64,000 nt of DNA. Source: Acetobacteraceae bacterium UBA6159 (GTDB taxonomy: Bacteria; Pseudomonadota; Alphaproteobacteria; Acetobacterales; Acetobacteraceae). Below, piece by piece: positions 27,910 to 35,795 of this stretch; the stretch's first letter is position 1; the number at the start of each line of letters is the position of its first letter. The stretch spans positions 1 to 64,000 of the forward strand of contig DIUL01000168.1 in the NCBI GenBank assembly GCA_002422345.1. Reading direction: 5' to 3'. Both the position numbers and the translations under genes were made by a program. A model generated the notes under the pieces. The model ran no database searches and was not told the origin of the DNA. It worked only from the letters and a program-made list of their open reading frames with translations.

Positions 27910-28689
27910 ATGCGTATGCAGAACAAGATCGGCATCGTCACCGCCGCCGGATCGGGCATGGGACGCGCCGGCGCGATCCGGTTCGCCAAGGAAGGCGCCT
28001 CGGTCGCCGTCGTCGACCTGAACGCCGATGCCGCGGCCGAAGTGGTCAAGGAAATCACCGCCGCGGGCGGCACGGCGATGGCGATCTCGGGCGATCTGAC
28101 CGACGACGCGTTCGCCCGCAACATCGTGCGCGACACGGTACGCGCCTATGGCGGTCTCGATTTCGTATGGAACCATGTCGGCCATCCCGGCCCGGCGGCG
28201 ATCGAGGGACTGGACTGGGCCGATTACGATCTGGCGATGAACCTGAACGTGCGCACGGTGATGGTGACGACGGTCGCCGCGCTGCCGGAAATGCGCGCCC
28301 GTGGCGGCGGATCGCTGCTGTATACGGCCTCGACATCCGGCCTGACCGGTTCTCAGTTCAGCCCGGTCTACAACATCGCCAAGTTCGGCATCGTCGGCCT
28401 GGTGCACGGCCTGTCCAAGCGCTACGCCAAGGAAAAAATCCGCGTGAACGCGGTGTGCCCGGGCCCGGTCGATACGCCCATGCTGCGCGTGTTCGTGGCG
28501 CGTCCCGACAGCCAGATGCCGGCCGGTGAAACGGCGGAAACGCTGGTGCAGAAGCGTGGCGGCCAAGTGCCGATGGGCCGCTTCGCCCGTCCGGAAGAAG
28601 TCGCCAACGCGGCGCTGTTCCTGCTGTCCGACGAAGCGTCCTACATCACCGGCGTATCGCTGCCCGTCGACGGCGGCGCGACCGCGTAA
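27910..28689 (+). CDS. SDR-family oxidoreductase (atypical NAG motif)
   Basis: 259-aa short-chain dehydrogenase with two departures from the classical pattern: the cofactor loop reads TAAGSGMGR instead of TGxxxGIG, and the NNAG motif reads WNHVGHPG. The catalytic Ser region (YTASTSG) and YNIAKFG Tyr/Lys pair are intact, as is the C-terminal LPVDGGATA. AGAGGAAA precedes ATG. Last gene of the 24.9-28.7 kb run. Confidence 0.85.
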   Translation: MRMQNKIGIVTAAGSGMGRAGAIRFAKEGASVAVVDLNADAAAEVVKEITAAGGTAMAISGDLTDDAFARNIVRDTVRAYGGLDFVWNHVGHPGPAAIEGLDWADYDLAMNLNVRTVMVTTVAALPEMRARGGGSLLYTASTSGLTGSQFSPVYNIAKFGIVGLVHGLSKRYAKEKIRVNAVCPGPVDTPMLRVFVARPDSQMPAGETAETLVQKRGGQVPMGRFARPEEVANAALFLLSDEASYITGVSLPVDGGATA

Positions 28690-28697
28690 CGAAGGCT

Positions 28698-29342
28698 CTA
28701 CCGTGCGCCCGTGTTGGCCGACGCCAATGCGGGTGTACGGCCCAGGTCGAAGGAGCTCGGCGGGATATAGACACGGGAGACTGCCTTCCGCGCCTCCCAG
28801 TTCGACAGATACAGCCTGGCCACGTCTGGCGAGTCGATGAACGTCACGTTCTCGGCATTACGGCCTTCGGCCGAGATCGTGAAGTTGTAGGATCCGCCGA
28901 TCACCGTCTTGCCGTCGATGATGATCAGCTTGTTGTGGGCGATCGCCACGCGGTGATCGATCCAGGTGGGAATGCCCATGGCCGCCGTGAACTGCGCGCC
29001 CACCAGTTTCGGCTTGTCGTCGGTCCGGTCGCGGCGGTTGAACGGATCGTTCGACTTGTCGAGGATCACCTGCACATCAACCCCACGCTCCTTCGCGTCG
29101 CCCAGCGCGCCCAGGATGACGGGGGCGGTGAACCCATAGGCCTGAACGCGTATGGACTGACGGGCCGCGTGGATGGCGGCGGCGATCGGAGCATCGCATT
29201 GCTGCGCTGGCACGAAGCAGACCCGCACCTGCGCCGCCATCGGACCATGCGGCATGGCGCCGTCATCACGCGCCGCCGCCGGGACGGAACCGGAGAGGCA
29301 AGCGCCAAGCAACAACGCCGCGAGCGCGAATGGGAAACGCAT
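28698..29342 (-). CDS. Phospholipase D-like lipoprotein with one HKD motif
   Basis: 214-aa PLD-family protein with a single HxKxxxxD motif: His136, Lys138, Asp143 (HNKLIIID), followed by GGSYNFT. One-motif members such as Nuc endonuclease act as dimers and cut DNA or phosphodiesters. The N-terminus MRFPFALAALLLGAC could be a lipobox with Cys15 or a plain signal peptide ending at PAAA. Start chosen to place the signal first; the frame stays open 22 codons upstream. Convergent with the SDR. Confidence 0.8.
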   Translation of the reverse strand: MRFPFALAALLLGACLSGSVPAAARDDGAMPHGPMAAQVRVCFVPAQQCDAPIAAAIHAARQSIRVQAYGFTAPVILGALGDAKERGVDVQVILDKSNDPFNRRDRTDDKPKLVGAQFTAAMGIPTWIDHRVAIAHNKLIIIDGKTVIGGSYNFTISAEGRNAENVTFIDSPDVARLYLSNWEARKAVSRVYIPPSSFDLGRTPALASANTGAR

Positions 29343-29460
29343 TTTGCGTGTTCTTCCGTCGTGCCGGCCTCGGTCCCATCCTGGGGCCGATTCACCGCAC
29401 GCGGCCATTCACCAGGAGCAGACGCCCCTTTGTCCACCAACCAGGACGTGTATCGCAGGC

Positions 29461-30246
29461 TCAGCCCAGGCGGAGCGTGACCGGCGGCAGCGGATCGAAG
29501 GTGACCGTGATGGTCGCCGGTGCGTCCAGCCAGACTGGCGGTGTGACGCTGCCGAGCATCACGACCTGACCGGCCTTCATGCCGCCGAACGCGGCGATCA
29601 CGGGGGAACTGGCCAGCCAGGCGAGGCCGTTCATCGGGTGCCCCATCAGGTCGGTCGTGATGCCCTGGTCCCGCTCGGCGCCGTCGATGGCGATGCGTCC
29701 GCGCAGGGCGCCGGTCGGCAGGGATCGCCAGTCCAGCCCGCCCTGGTCACCGATCACGGCGGCGGCGTGGTACATCTGGTCGGCGACGAGGGTCGGCGTG
29801 CCCAGGGTTTGCAGGTCGCCGTAGCGGTTCTCCACAAGCTCGATCCCGGCGATGAAGTCCCCGACGGCGGCGGCAGCCTGTTCCGGCGTGCAGGGTCCGG
29901 GCGGCATGTCGCGCGCCAGGCGCACGGCGACCTCGCACTCCACCCCAGGGTGGATGAAATCGGCGAAGCGCAGATCGGCGCGGGCCTGGTGGACGTTGCC
30001 GGCCTCCATGAACCCGGCGATCGGGTGATCCACACCCAGGTATTCCTGCATCCGCCTCCCCGTCGCGCCGACCTTGAACCCGGCGGGTCGGGCGGCATCG
30101 ACCAGGGCTGCGAGGGTGGCCTGCGTGACCGACCCTTCCTCCTCGGTCCGCGGCGCGATCCCGGCGGGGAGCGGTTCCACCAGGGACCGCGCCCGGCGGA
30201 TTTTCAGCAGGGCGGCCGCGGCTGGGCCTGGATCGAATGCCGTCAT
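29461..30246 (-). CDS. 2-keto-4-pentenoate hydratase / fumarylacetoacetase-fold enzyme
   Basis: 261-aa MhpD/FAH-type protein. Recognisable blocks: GFKVGATGRRMQ, PGVECEVAVRLARDMP with the metal-binding Glu pair, and GIELVENRYGD. Such enzymes hydrate 2-hydroxypentadienoates in aromatic meta-cleavage or decarboxylate oxo-diacids. Start overlaps the rlmB stop by four bases, but rlmB is downstream on this strand only in position; the functional link is probably nil. Confidence 0.8.
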   Translation of the reverse strand: MTAFDPGPAAAALLKIRRARSLVEPLPAGIAPRTEEEGSVTQATLAALVDAARPAGFKVGATGRRMQEYLGVDHPIAGFMEAGNVHQARADLRFADFIHPGVECEVAVRLARDMPPGPCTPEQAAAAVGDFIAGIELVENRYGDLQTLGTPTLVADQMYHAAAVIGDQGGLDWRSLPTGALRGRIAIDGAERDQGITTDLMGHPMNGLAWLASSPVIAAFGGMKAGQVVMLGSVTPPVWLDAPATITVTFDPLPPVTLRLG

Positions 30247-31778
30247 CCCGTTCTCCCGAGTTCATACAGCGCCACGGACGCAGCGGCGGAGACGTTCAGG
30301 CTTTCAATGCCGCCCTTGATCGGCAGGCCGGCAACCTCGTCACAGGTTTCCTTGGTCAGGCGGCGCATGCCCTCGCCCTCGGCGCCCAGCACCAGGGCGA
30401 CACGACGGCCGGTGAAGGCCGCACCGGACAGCGGGGGGCCGCTGGCATCGAGGCCGACACACCACACATCGGCCGCCTTCAGGGCCACCAGCGTGCGGGC
30501 AATATTGACCGCCCGCAGCAGCGGAATGGTTTCCAGCGCGCCAGACGCGGCCTTGGCCAGGGCGCCGTTTTCCTCAGGCGCGTTGCGGTCCTGGGTGATG
30601 ACCGCGGCGGCCCCGAACGCGGCGGCGGAGCGCATGATGGCACCGACATTGCGCGGATCGGTGACCTGATCGAGCACGATGATCGGCCCGTCCCGCTCCA
30701 GCGCGGATTGCAGGCTGGGCGGCGCCAGCACATCGGCGAGCAGGGCGACGCCCTGGTGGACAACGTCCTGGCCCAGCAGCCGGTCGATGGTCGGCCGGTC
30801 AACCTGCTCGGGAGAGACCGGCCACGGCCTGGGGCATTCACGGGCGAGCGTGGACTCGGCCTCGCTGGTCACCACCAGGCGACGCAGGCGGCGCGCGGGG
30901 TTGGTCAGCGCGGCGGCGACGGCGTGGAAACCATAGAGCCAGACCGTGCCGCGCGGGGCCACTGGCACGCGGCGGGCCTGGGCGCCCGGGTGCCGGGTGT
31001 TATGGCCACCGGAATGCTGGCGTTCGCGATCCGGACGCTGATGCTGGGTGTCTTCGGCCTCATGCTCCCGCGCAATCGGCTCGGGCATGGGGGCTTCATA
31101 GTCTGGGATGTCGGCGACGGGGGCGCGGGGCTGTTCCTCGGGCCGCGGCGCGTAGGCGGGCTTGGGCCGGAACCGGTCGCCCTTGGCGAACTGGCCGCGG
31201 GGCGGACCACTGCGCGCGGGGCGTGCCTCGTCGGACTCCGGGCGCGGCCCCTTGGAGAAGCCGCCGCGGGATGGGCTGCCTTGGGAGTGGCTGCCCTGGG
31301 ATCGCGACCCCTGGAACCCGCCCCCTTGCGACCGCGACCCTGGGGATCGCGCCCCTTGGGAATGGGGCGCCTTGGGATAGCCCGTTTTCACGAAACCCGG
31401 CTTGGCATAACCCGGCCGAGCGGCGTCCCCCGCCGCAAACCCGCCCTGCGACCGTTCGCCGGACGAACGCCCGCCCGAAGCGTGACGATCGGACGTGTGC
31501 CGATCGGATGAGGCCCGATCGGAAAAGCCGCGATCCGACGAATGCCGATCCGGACCATGCCCGCCGCGGGATGGCCCGCCCTCGGAACCGCCCCTGGGCG
31601 ACCGGGATTCCTGGGAGTGATACCCCGAGGACGACGATCCAGGGTCCTGTTGCCTCTTGGACGAGCCTTTTGAATGGCGGCCTTGCGGGCGCTGAGAGGA
31701 ACCGGTGGCGCGGAATGATCCGCGATCCGAAGAAGGGCGGCCAGAGCCGCCGGGCTTATTGCCATGGGGGGATTTCAT
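30243..31778 (-). CDS. rlmB: 23S rRNA 2'-O-ribose methyltransferase RlmB with long disordered N-terminus
   Basis: SPOUT-class tRNA/rRNA 2'-O-methyltransferase. The C-terminal ~236 residues are the enzyme: SpoU substrate-binding part, then DPRNVGAI, LVLGAEGEGM and ESLNVSAAASVALYE, the three knot motifs; the best match is RlmB (G2251 of 23S rRNA). The first ~275 residues are a Ser/Gly/Arg/Gln-rich, low-complexity region with many SQGS, SDR and RPGYAKPG-like units. Start placed at the ATG of MKSPHGNK (31778); 31 upstream codons are open but hydrophobic and unlike it. E. coli RlmB is about 243 aa, so this protein is twice the usual size. Confidence 0.9.
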   Translation of the reverse strand: MKSPHGNKPGGSGRPSSDRGSFRATGSSQRPQGRHSKGSSKRQQDPGSSSSGYHSQESRSPRGGSEGGPSRGGHGPDRHSSDRGFSDRASSDRHTSDRHASGGRSSGERSQGGFAAGDAARPGYAKPGFVKTGYPKAPHSQGARSPGSRSQGGGFQGSRSQGSHSQGSPSRGGFSKGPRPESDEARPARSGPPRGQFAKGDRFRPKPAYAPRPEEQPRAPVADIPDYEAPMPEPIAREHEAEDTQHQRPDRERQHSGGHNTRHPGAQARRVPVAPRGTVWLYGFHAVAAALTNPARRLRRLVVTSEAESTLARECPRPWPVSPEQVDRPTIDRLLGQDVVHQGVALLADVLAPPSLQSALERDGPIIVLDQVTDPRNVGAIMRSAAAFGAAAVITQDRNAPEENGALAKAASGALETIPLLRAVNIARTLVALKAADVWCVGLDASGPPLSGAAFTGRRVALVLGAEGEGMRRLTKETCDEVAGLPIKGGIESLNVSAAASVALYELGRTG

Positions 31779-31899
31779 TTCCCCCCGCCTATACCGCGCG
31801 CGCGACCGGAAGCCCAGCAAGAAGCCAGACAGGCCGGGGAACAACGACGCCAAAACCGATTTACGGCCCAAGCGTCCGGTCCAAGGGTAGCCGTACCGC

Positions 31900-31915
31900 T
31901 ACCGATCGGTATAAT
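31900..31915 (+). promoter_or_regulatory. Palindromic operator over a -10 box upstream of the thiolase-like gene
   Basis: A perfect 12-base palindrome TACCGATCGGTA (31900-31911) runs directly into TATAAT (31910-31915), a consensus -10, 50 bases upstream of the thiolase-like start codon. No good -35 is visible, which fits a regulated promoter. The form resembles TetR-family operators; no such regulator gene is in this window. Confidence 0.5.
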
Positions 31916-31965
31916 CCTGTCGCCTGAACCGGGTCGAATGACGTCGGTCGCAAAGGGAGCGAAGC

Positions 31966-33135
31966 ATGAGCTTGAAAGGTGCGGGATATATTGTGGGTGC
32001 ATGGGAGCATCCCACACGCAAGGCGACCGATAAGTCGGTTACCTTGCTGCACGCCGAATGTGCGAAGGGCGCGCTGGATGACGCGGGCCTGACCAAGGAT
32101 GACGTCGACGCCTACTACTGCGCCGGTGACGCCCCGGGCCTCGGCCCGATGTCCATGATCGACTACATGGGCCTCAAGGTGCGGCACATGGACTCCACCG
32201 ACGTCGGTGGTTCGTCCTACCAGGTCGCCGTCGGCCACGCGCTGCAGGCGATCGCCACGGGTCGCGCGAACGTCGCGCTGATCACGCTGGCCGGCCGTCC
32301 GCGCAGCGAGGGCATGGCAACCGGCACCGCGCCGCGCGCCGGCAGCCCCGCCCAGGCGGAAATGCAGTTCGAATATCCGTACGGCCCGGCCACGGCGAAC
32401 ATGTACGCCCTGTGCGCCATGCGCCACATGTACCAGTACGGCACGACCAGCGAACAGCTCGCCTGGATCAAGGTCGCCGCGTCGCATCACGCCCAGCACA
32501 ACCCCCACGCCATGCTGCGTGACGTTGTGACGGTCGAGGACGTGGTGAACTCCCCGATGGTCGCCAGCCCGCTGCACCGCCTCGACTGCTGCGTCATCTC
32601 CGATGGCGGCGGCGCGTTGATCGTGACCAAGCCGGAAATCGCCAAGAGCCTGAAGCGGCCGCTGGTGAAGGTGATCGGCGTGGGCGAGGCCCCGAAGAAC
32701 CAGATGGGCGGTGAGGTCGACCTGACCTACTCAGCCGCGCGCTGGTCCGGTCCGCCGGCGTGGGAAATGGCGGGCATCAAGCCGTCCGACATCAAGTACG
32801 CCTCGATCTATGACAGCTTCACCATCACCGTGCTGATGCAGCTCGAAGACCTCGGCTTCTGCGCCAAGGGCGAGGGCGGCAAGTTCGTGATGGACGGCAA
32901 CCTGATCTCGGGCGTCGGCAAGCTGCCGTTCAACACCGATGGCGGCGGGCTCTGCTCCAACCACCCGGCGAACCGCGGTGGCATCACGAAGATCATCGAA
33001 GCCGTGCGCCAGCTGCGCGGCGAAGCCCACAAGGCGGTTCAGGTTCCGAACTGTGACCTCGCCATCGCCCACGGCACGGGTGGTTCGCTCGGCACCCGCC
33101 ATGTCGGCAGCACTGTGATTCTGGAGCGGGAGTAA
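31966..33135 (+). CDS. Thiolase-fold protein lacking both catalytic cysteines (Ltp2/SCP2-thiolase-like)
   Basis: 389-aa thiolase-superfamily protein. Where a thiolase carries its nucleophilic Cys this protein reads DVGGSSYQ (about 79-86), and where the second, acid/base Cys would sit it reads AHGTGG (His369). The conserved His in SNHPANRGG (His333) remains. Cys-less thiolase-like proteins paired with DUF35 partners include Ltp2, a retro-aldolase of actinobacterial sterol side-chain breakdown; a C-C lyase role is therefore more likely than thiolysis. GGGAG precedes ATG. The DUF35 gene follows after five bases. Confidence 0.82.
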   Translation: MSLKGAGYIVGAWEHPTRKATDKSVTLLHAECAKGALDDAGLTKDDVDAYYCAGDAPGLGPMSMIDYMGLKVRHMDSTDVGGSSYQVAVGHALQAIATGRANVALITLAGRPRSEGMATGTAPRAGSPAQAEMQFEYPYGPATANMYALCAMRHMYQYGTTSEQLAWIKVAASHHAQHNPHAMLRDVVTVEDVVNSPMVASPLHRLDCCVISDGGGALIVTKPEIAKSLKRPLVKVIGVGEAPKNQMGGEVDLTYSAARWSGPPAWEMAGIKPSDIKYASIYDSFTITVLMQLEDLGFCAKGEGGKFVMDGNLISGVGKLPFNTDGGGLCSNHPANRGGITKIIEAVRQLRGEAHKAVQVPNCDLAIAHGTGGSLGTRHVGSTVILERE

Positions 33136-33140
33136 TCGTC

Positions 33141-33542
33141 ATGGCAATCGCTCAGCGCAAGATCCCGTTCGTCGGCACCCCCGACACCAACCCGGAGACG
33201 AAGCCGTTCTTTGACGGTTGCGCGGCCGGCAAGCTGGTGCTGCCGCAGTGCGTCGACACCAAGAAGTTCATCTGGTACCCGCGCGGGATCTCCCCGTTCA
33301 CCCTGGGTGCGGTTGAATGGAAGGAAGTGTCCGGCAAGGGTAAGGTCTACACCTACAGCGTGATGGAACGGGCCAACCCGCCCTACGTCATCGCCTATGT
33401 CGAACTCGCCGAAGGGCCGAAGATGATGACCAACATCGTCGGATGCGACCCGAAGGACGTGAAGATCGGGATGGACGTCAAGCTCACCTGGATCCAGACC
33501 GAGGACGGCGGCCCGCAAATGCCGTTCTTCGCGCCGGCCTGA
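33141..33542 (+). CDS. DUF35 OB-fold partner of the thiolase-like protein (degenerate zinc ribbon)
   Basis: 133-aa DUF35/OB-fold acyl-CoA-associated protein. The usual four-Cys zinc ribbon is largely lost: Cys37 is kept but the other positions read Thr40, Ser51 and Thr54 in QCVDTKK...RGISPFTLG. The OB part (GKGKVYTYSVMERANPPY) is well conserved. Such proteins form a complex with Cys-less thiolases and complete the active site. An intrinsic terminator follows. Confidence 0.85.
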   Translation: MAIAQRKIPFVGTPDTNPETKPFFDGCAAGKLVLPQCVDTKKFIWYPRGISPFTLGAVEWKEVSGKGKVYTYSVMERANPPYVIAYVELAEGPKMMTNIVGCDPKDVKIGMDVKLTWIQTEDGGPQMPFFAPA

Positions 33543-33566
33543 TCACTCAGGCAAGGCAGACTGAAG

Positions 33567-33598
33567 CGGCGCCGGTCACCCGACCGGCGCCGTTTTTT
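33567..33598 (+). terminator. Rho-independent terminator
   Basis: Perfect 11-base stem CGGCGCCGGTC / GACCGGCGCCG (33567-33577, 33582-33592) with a 4-base loop, followed by six T (33593-33598). It ends the thiolase-like/DUF35 transcript 24 bases after the stop and so separates it from the LLM gene. Confidence 0.9.
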
Positions 33599-33674
33599 AT
33601 GGCGGCGCGCCTCCCACTGGACGACAGCGCCCGGAAACGGCACGGTTCTGCCCAATCGCGGGAGGAACCAGACC

Positions 33675-34499
33675 ATGCAACTCGGCATCCATTTGCCCCA
33701 TATCGGCCGGAAGGCTGGCCCTGACTCGATCCGCCGAGCGGCTGTGCAGGCGGAGGAGTTGGGGTTGGCTGATGTGTGGGTGAGCGAGCACATCATCGTC
33801 CCCGCCGGCGCGCCCTATCCGCCATCGCCCAATTTCTGGGACCCGGTGCTGACCCTGACCTGGGCCGCGGCTGGGACAACCCGGGTGCGGCTGGGGACAT
33901 CGGTGCTGATCCTGCCGCTGCGGCACCCTCTGCCCTTGGCCAAGGAATTGGCAACGCTGCAGAACCTGTCGCAGGGGCGGCTGATCCTGGGCGGCGGCGT
34001 TGGCTGGCTGGAACCGGAGTTCGAGGCCCTGGGCGTGCCCTTCAAGGAACGTGGCCGGCGGATGGACGAGGGCATCGGCCTGATGAAAGCGGTCTGGTAC
34101 AACGATCCGGTGACCTTCCCGACCAATTGGATCGACGCGAAGGTGGAGTCCATGCGCTCCCAGCCGCAGCCCATCGCGCCGATTCCGATCTGGATTGGTG
34201 GATCCTCGGACGCCGCGTTCAAGCGCGCCTGCGGGCTGGATGGCTGGCACGGCAGCCGGGTGCGGCCGGACCAGGCAAAGGAGGTCGTGGCCAGGTTCCG
34301 CGCGGTGCGGCCGGAGGAAAGCTTCACGATTTCGCTGCGGATCACCTGCAACGCAAACAACGTGGACGAAACCCGTTCGGCGCTGGCGGCGTACAAGGAG
34401 GCCGGGGTGCAGCACGTGATGGCCGCGCCCGAGGATCGCGATATCGATACCTATCTGAAGACGGTCGAACGGTTCTCAAAGGCGGGAGAGGGGTTGTAA
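33675..34499 (+). CDS. LLM-class flavin-dependent oxidoreductase (TIGR03619-like)
   Basis: 274-aa luciferase-like TIM-barrel monooxygenase: MQLGIHLPHIGRKAG start, VWVSEHIIVPAGAPYPP, GTSVLILPLRHP and the GGGVGWLEPEFEALG flavin-site segment. Members use FMN or F420; no F420 genes are seen, so FMN is the default guess. GGGAGGAA precedes ATG. Probably cotranscribed with the CoA-transferase that follows; substrate unknown. Confidence 0.85.
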   Translation: MQLGIHLPHIGRKAGPDSIRRAAVQAEELGLADVWVSEHIIVPAGAPYPPSPNFWDPVLTLTWAAAGTTRVRLGTSVLILPLRHPLPLAKELATLQNLSQGRLILGGGVGWLEPEFEALGVPFKERGRRMDEGIGLMKAVWYNDPVTFPTNWIDAKVESMRSQPQPIAPIPIWIGGSSDAAFKRACGLDGWHGSRVRPDQAKEVVARFRAVRPEESFTISLRITCNANNVDETRSALAAYKEAGVQHVMAAPEDRDIDTYLKTVERFSKAGEGL

Positions 34500-34568
34500 C
34501 CTGGGCGGACCTGCGGTTCAGATGTCCCAAGCTTGAACCTCACCGCGATTGGAGCTCGGACGAACGCC

Positions 34569-35765
34569 ATGGATTGGTACTCGGCATTCAAGGGTCTGAA
34601 AGTCATCGACCTGACGGGCGGCGTCGCCGGCCCATCCTGTGCGATGATGCTGGCGCAGCATGGCGCCGACGTCATCAAGATCGAGAACCCGCGGGACGGC
34701 GGGGACTGGGCGCGCATCCTCGGCAAACGGTATGAGGATCACTCGGCCTTCTCGCTCTATGCCACGCTCGGCAAGCGCAGCGTCGCGCTCGACCTCAAGG
34801 CCGAGGAAGGCAAGGAAGCGCTCCGCCGGATGATCAAGGACGCGGATGTGTTCATGGAAGGCTTCCGCCCCGGGACCATCCAGAAATACGGCTTCGGCTA
34901 TGACGACGTGAAGGCGATCAACCCGGGGATCATCTACTATTCGATCTCGGGCTTCGGGCAGACCGGCCCGCTCGCGTCGCGTCCCGCCATGGACCCGGTG
35001 CTCCAGGCCTTCACCGGCATCGTGAACGAGAACCGAGGCGACAAGGACGGCCACCCGCACCGCATCGCCATCTCCCTGATCGACATGTTCACCGGGTTGC
35101 TCGGCTTCCAGGCCATCGCGACCTCGGTCTTCGTCAAGCGCCAGACCGGCACCACGGACGGCCGCCGGCTGGAGGCCAGCCTGATGCAGGGCGGCGCGAT
35201 GCTGTCCGTCATCCGCCTGATGGCGCAGTATCTGGAACGCGGCTCCGCCCAGCGCACGTCGATGCCCAACGCCGTCTATGACACCGCGGATGGCCAGTTG
35301 AACGTCACCATGGTCCGCCCCGGCGACTGGCCGCCCTTCTGTGACGCGATCGAGCGGAAGGACCTGCTGGACGACCCAAGGTTTTCCACGCACGAAGCCC
35401 GCGGCAAGAACCTCGATGAGCTTTATGAGGTGCTGCGCCCGATCATCAAGACGAAGCAGACCGACGCCCTGGCGCAGCGATTCACCGAGCGCAACCTGAT
35501 GAACTATCGCGTCAATACCTACGAGGAATTCCTCAAGGAAGCGCAGGTCGCCGCGAACGGCATCATCTCCTGGCTGAACCAGCCGGGCGTGGCCGAACCG
35601 GTGCCGATGCCGAACATCCCCGGCCTGCCGCCGTTTGAGAACGGGACGATGCGCGCCCATGCCCCCGTCCTGGGGGAACACACGCGCGAAGTTCTGGCCC
35701 AGCACGGGTTCTCGGACGCGGAGATCGACGCGATGCTGGCCAAGGGCGTGGCGCTGGCGAAGTAG
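34569..35765 (+). CDS. CaiB/BaiF class III CoA-transferase
   Basis: 398-aa family III CoA-transferase that swaps CoA between acids. N-terminal KVIDLTGGVAGPSCAMMLAQHGADVIK, the YSISGFGQTGPL block and catalytic Asp142 in AMDPVLQAFTG. Start placed at ATG 34569; an in-frame TTG at 34533 would add 12 residues. Next to acyl-CoA-type genes upstream, consistent with a CoA-ester catabolic set. Confidence 0.9.
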   Translation: MDWYSAFKGLKVIDLTGGVAGPSCAMMLAQHGADVIKIENPRDGGDWARILGKRYEDHSAFSLYATLGKRSVALDLKAEEGKEALRRMIKDADVFMEGFRPGTIQKYGFGYDDVKAINPGIIYYSISGFGQTGPLASRPAMDPVLQAFTGIVNENRGDKDGHPHRIAISLIDMFTGLLGFQAIATSVFVKRQTGTTDGRRLEASLMQGGAMLSVIRLMAQYLERGSAQRTSMPNAVYDTADGQLNVTMVRPGDWPPFCDAIERKDLLDDPRFSTHEARGKNLDELYEVLRPIIKTKQTDALAQRFTERNLMNYRVNTYEEFLKEAQVAANGIISWLNQPGVAEPVPMPNIPGLPPFENGTMRAHAPVLGEHTREVLAQHGFSDAEIDAMLAKGVALAK

Positions 35766-35795
35766 CGCACGCGGAGGCCGGCGACCGAACCCGGT

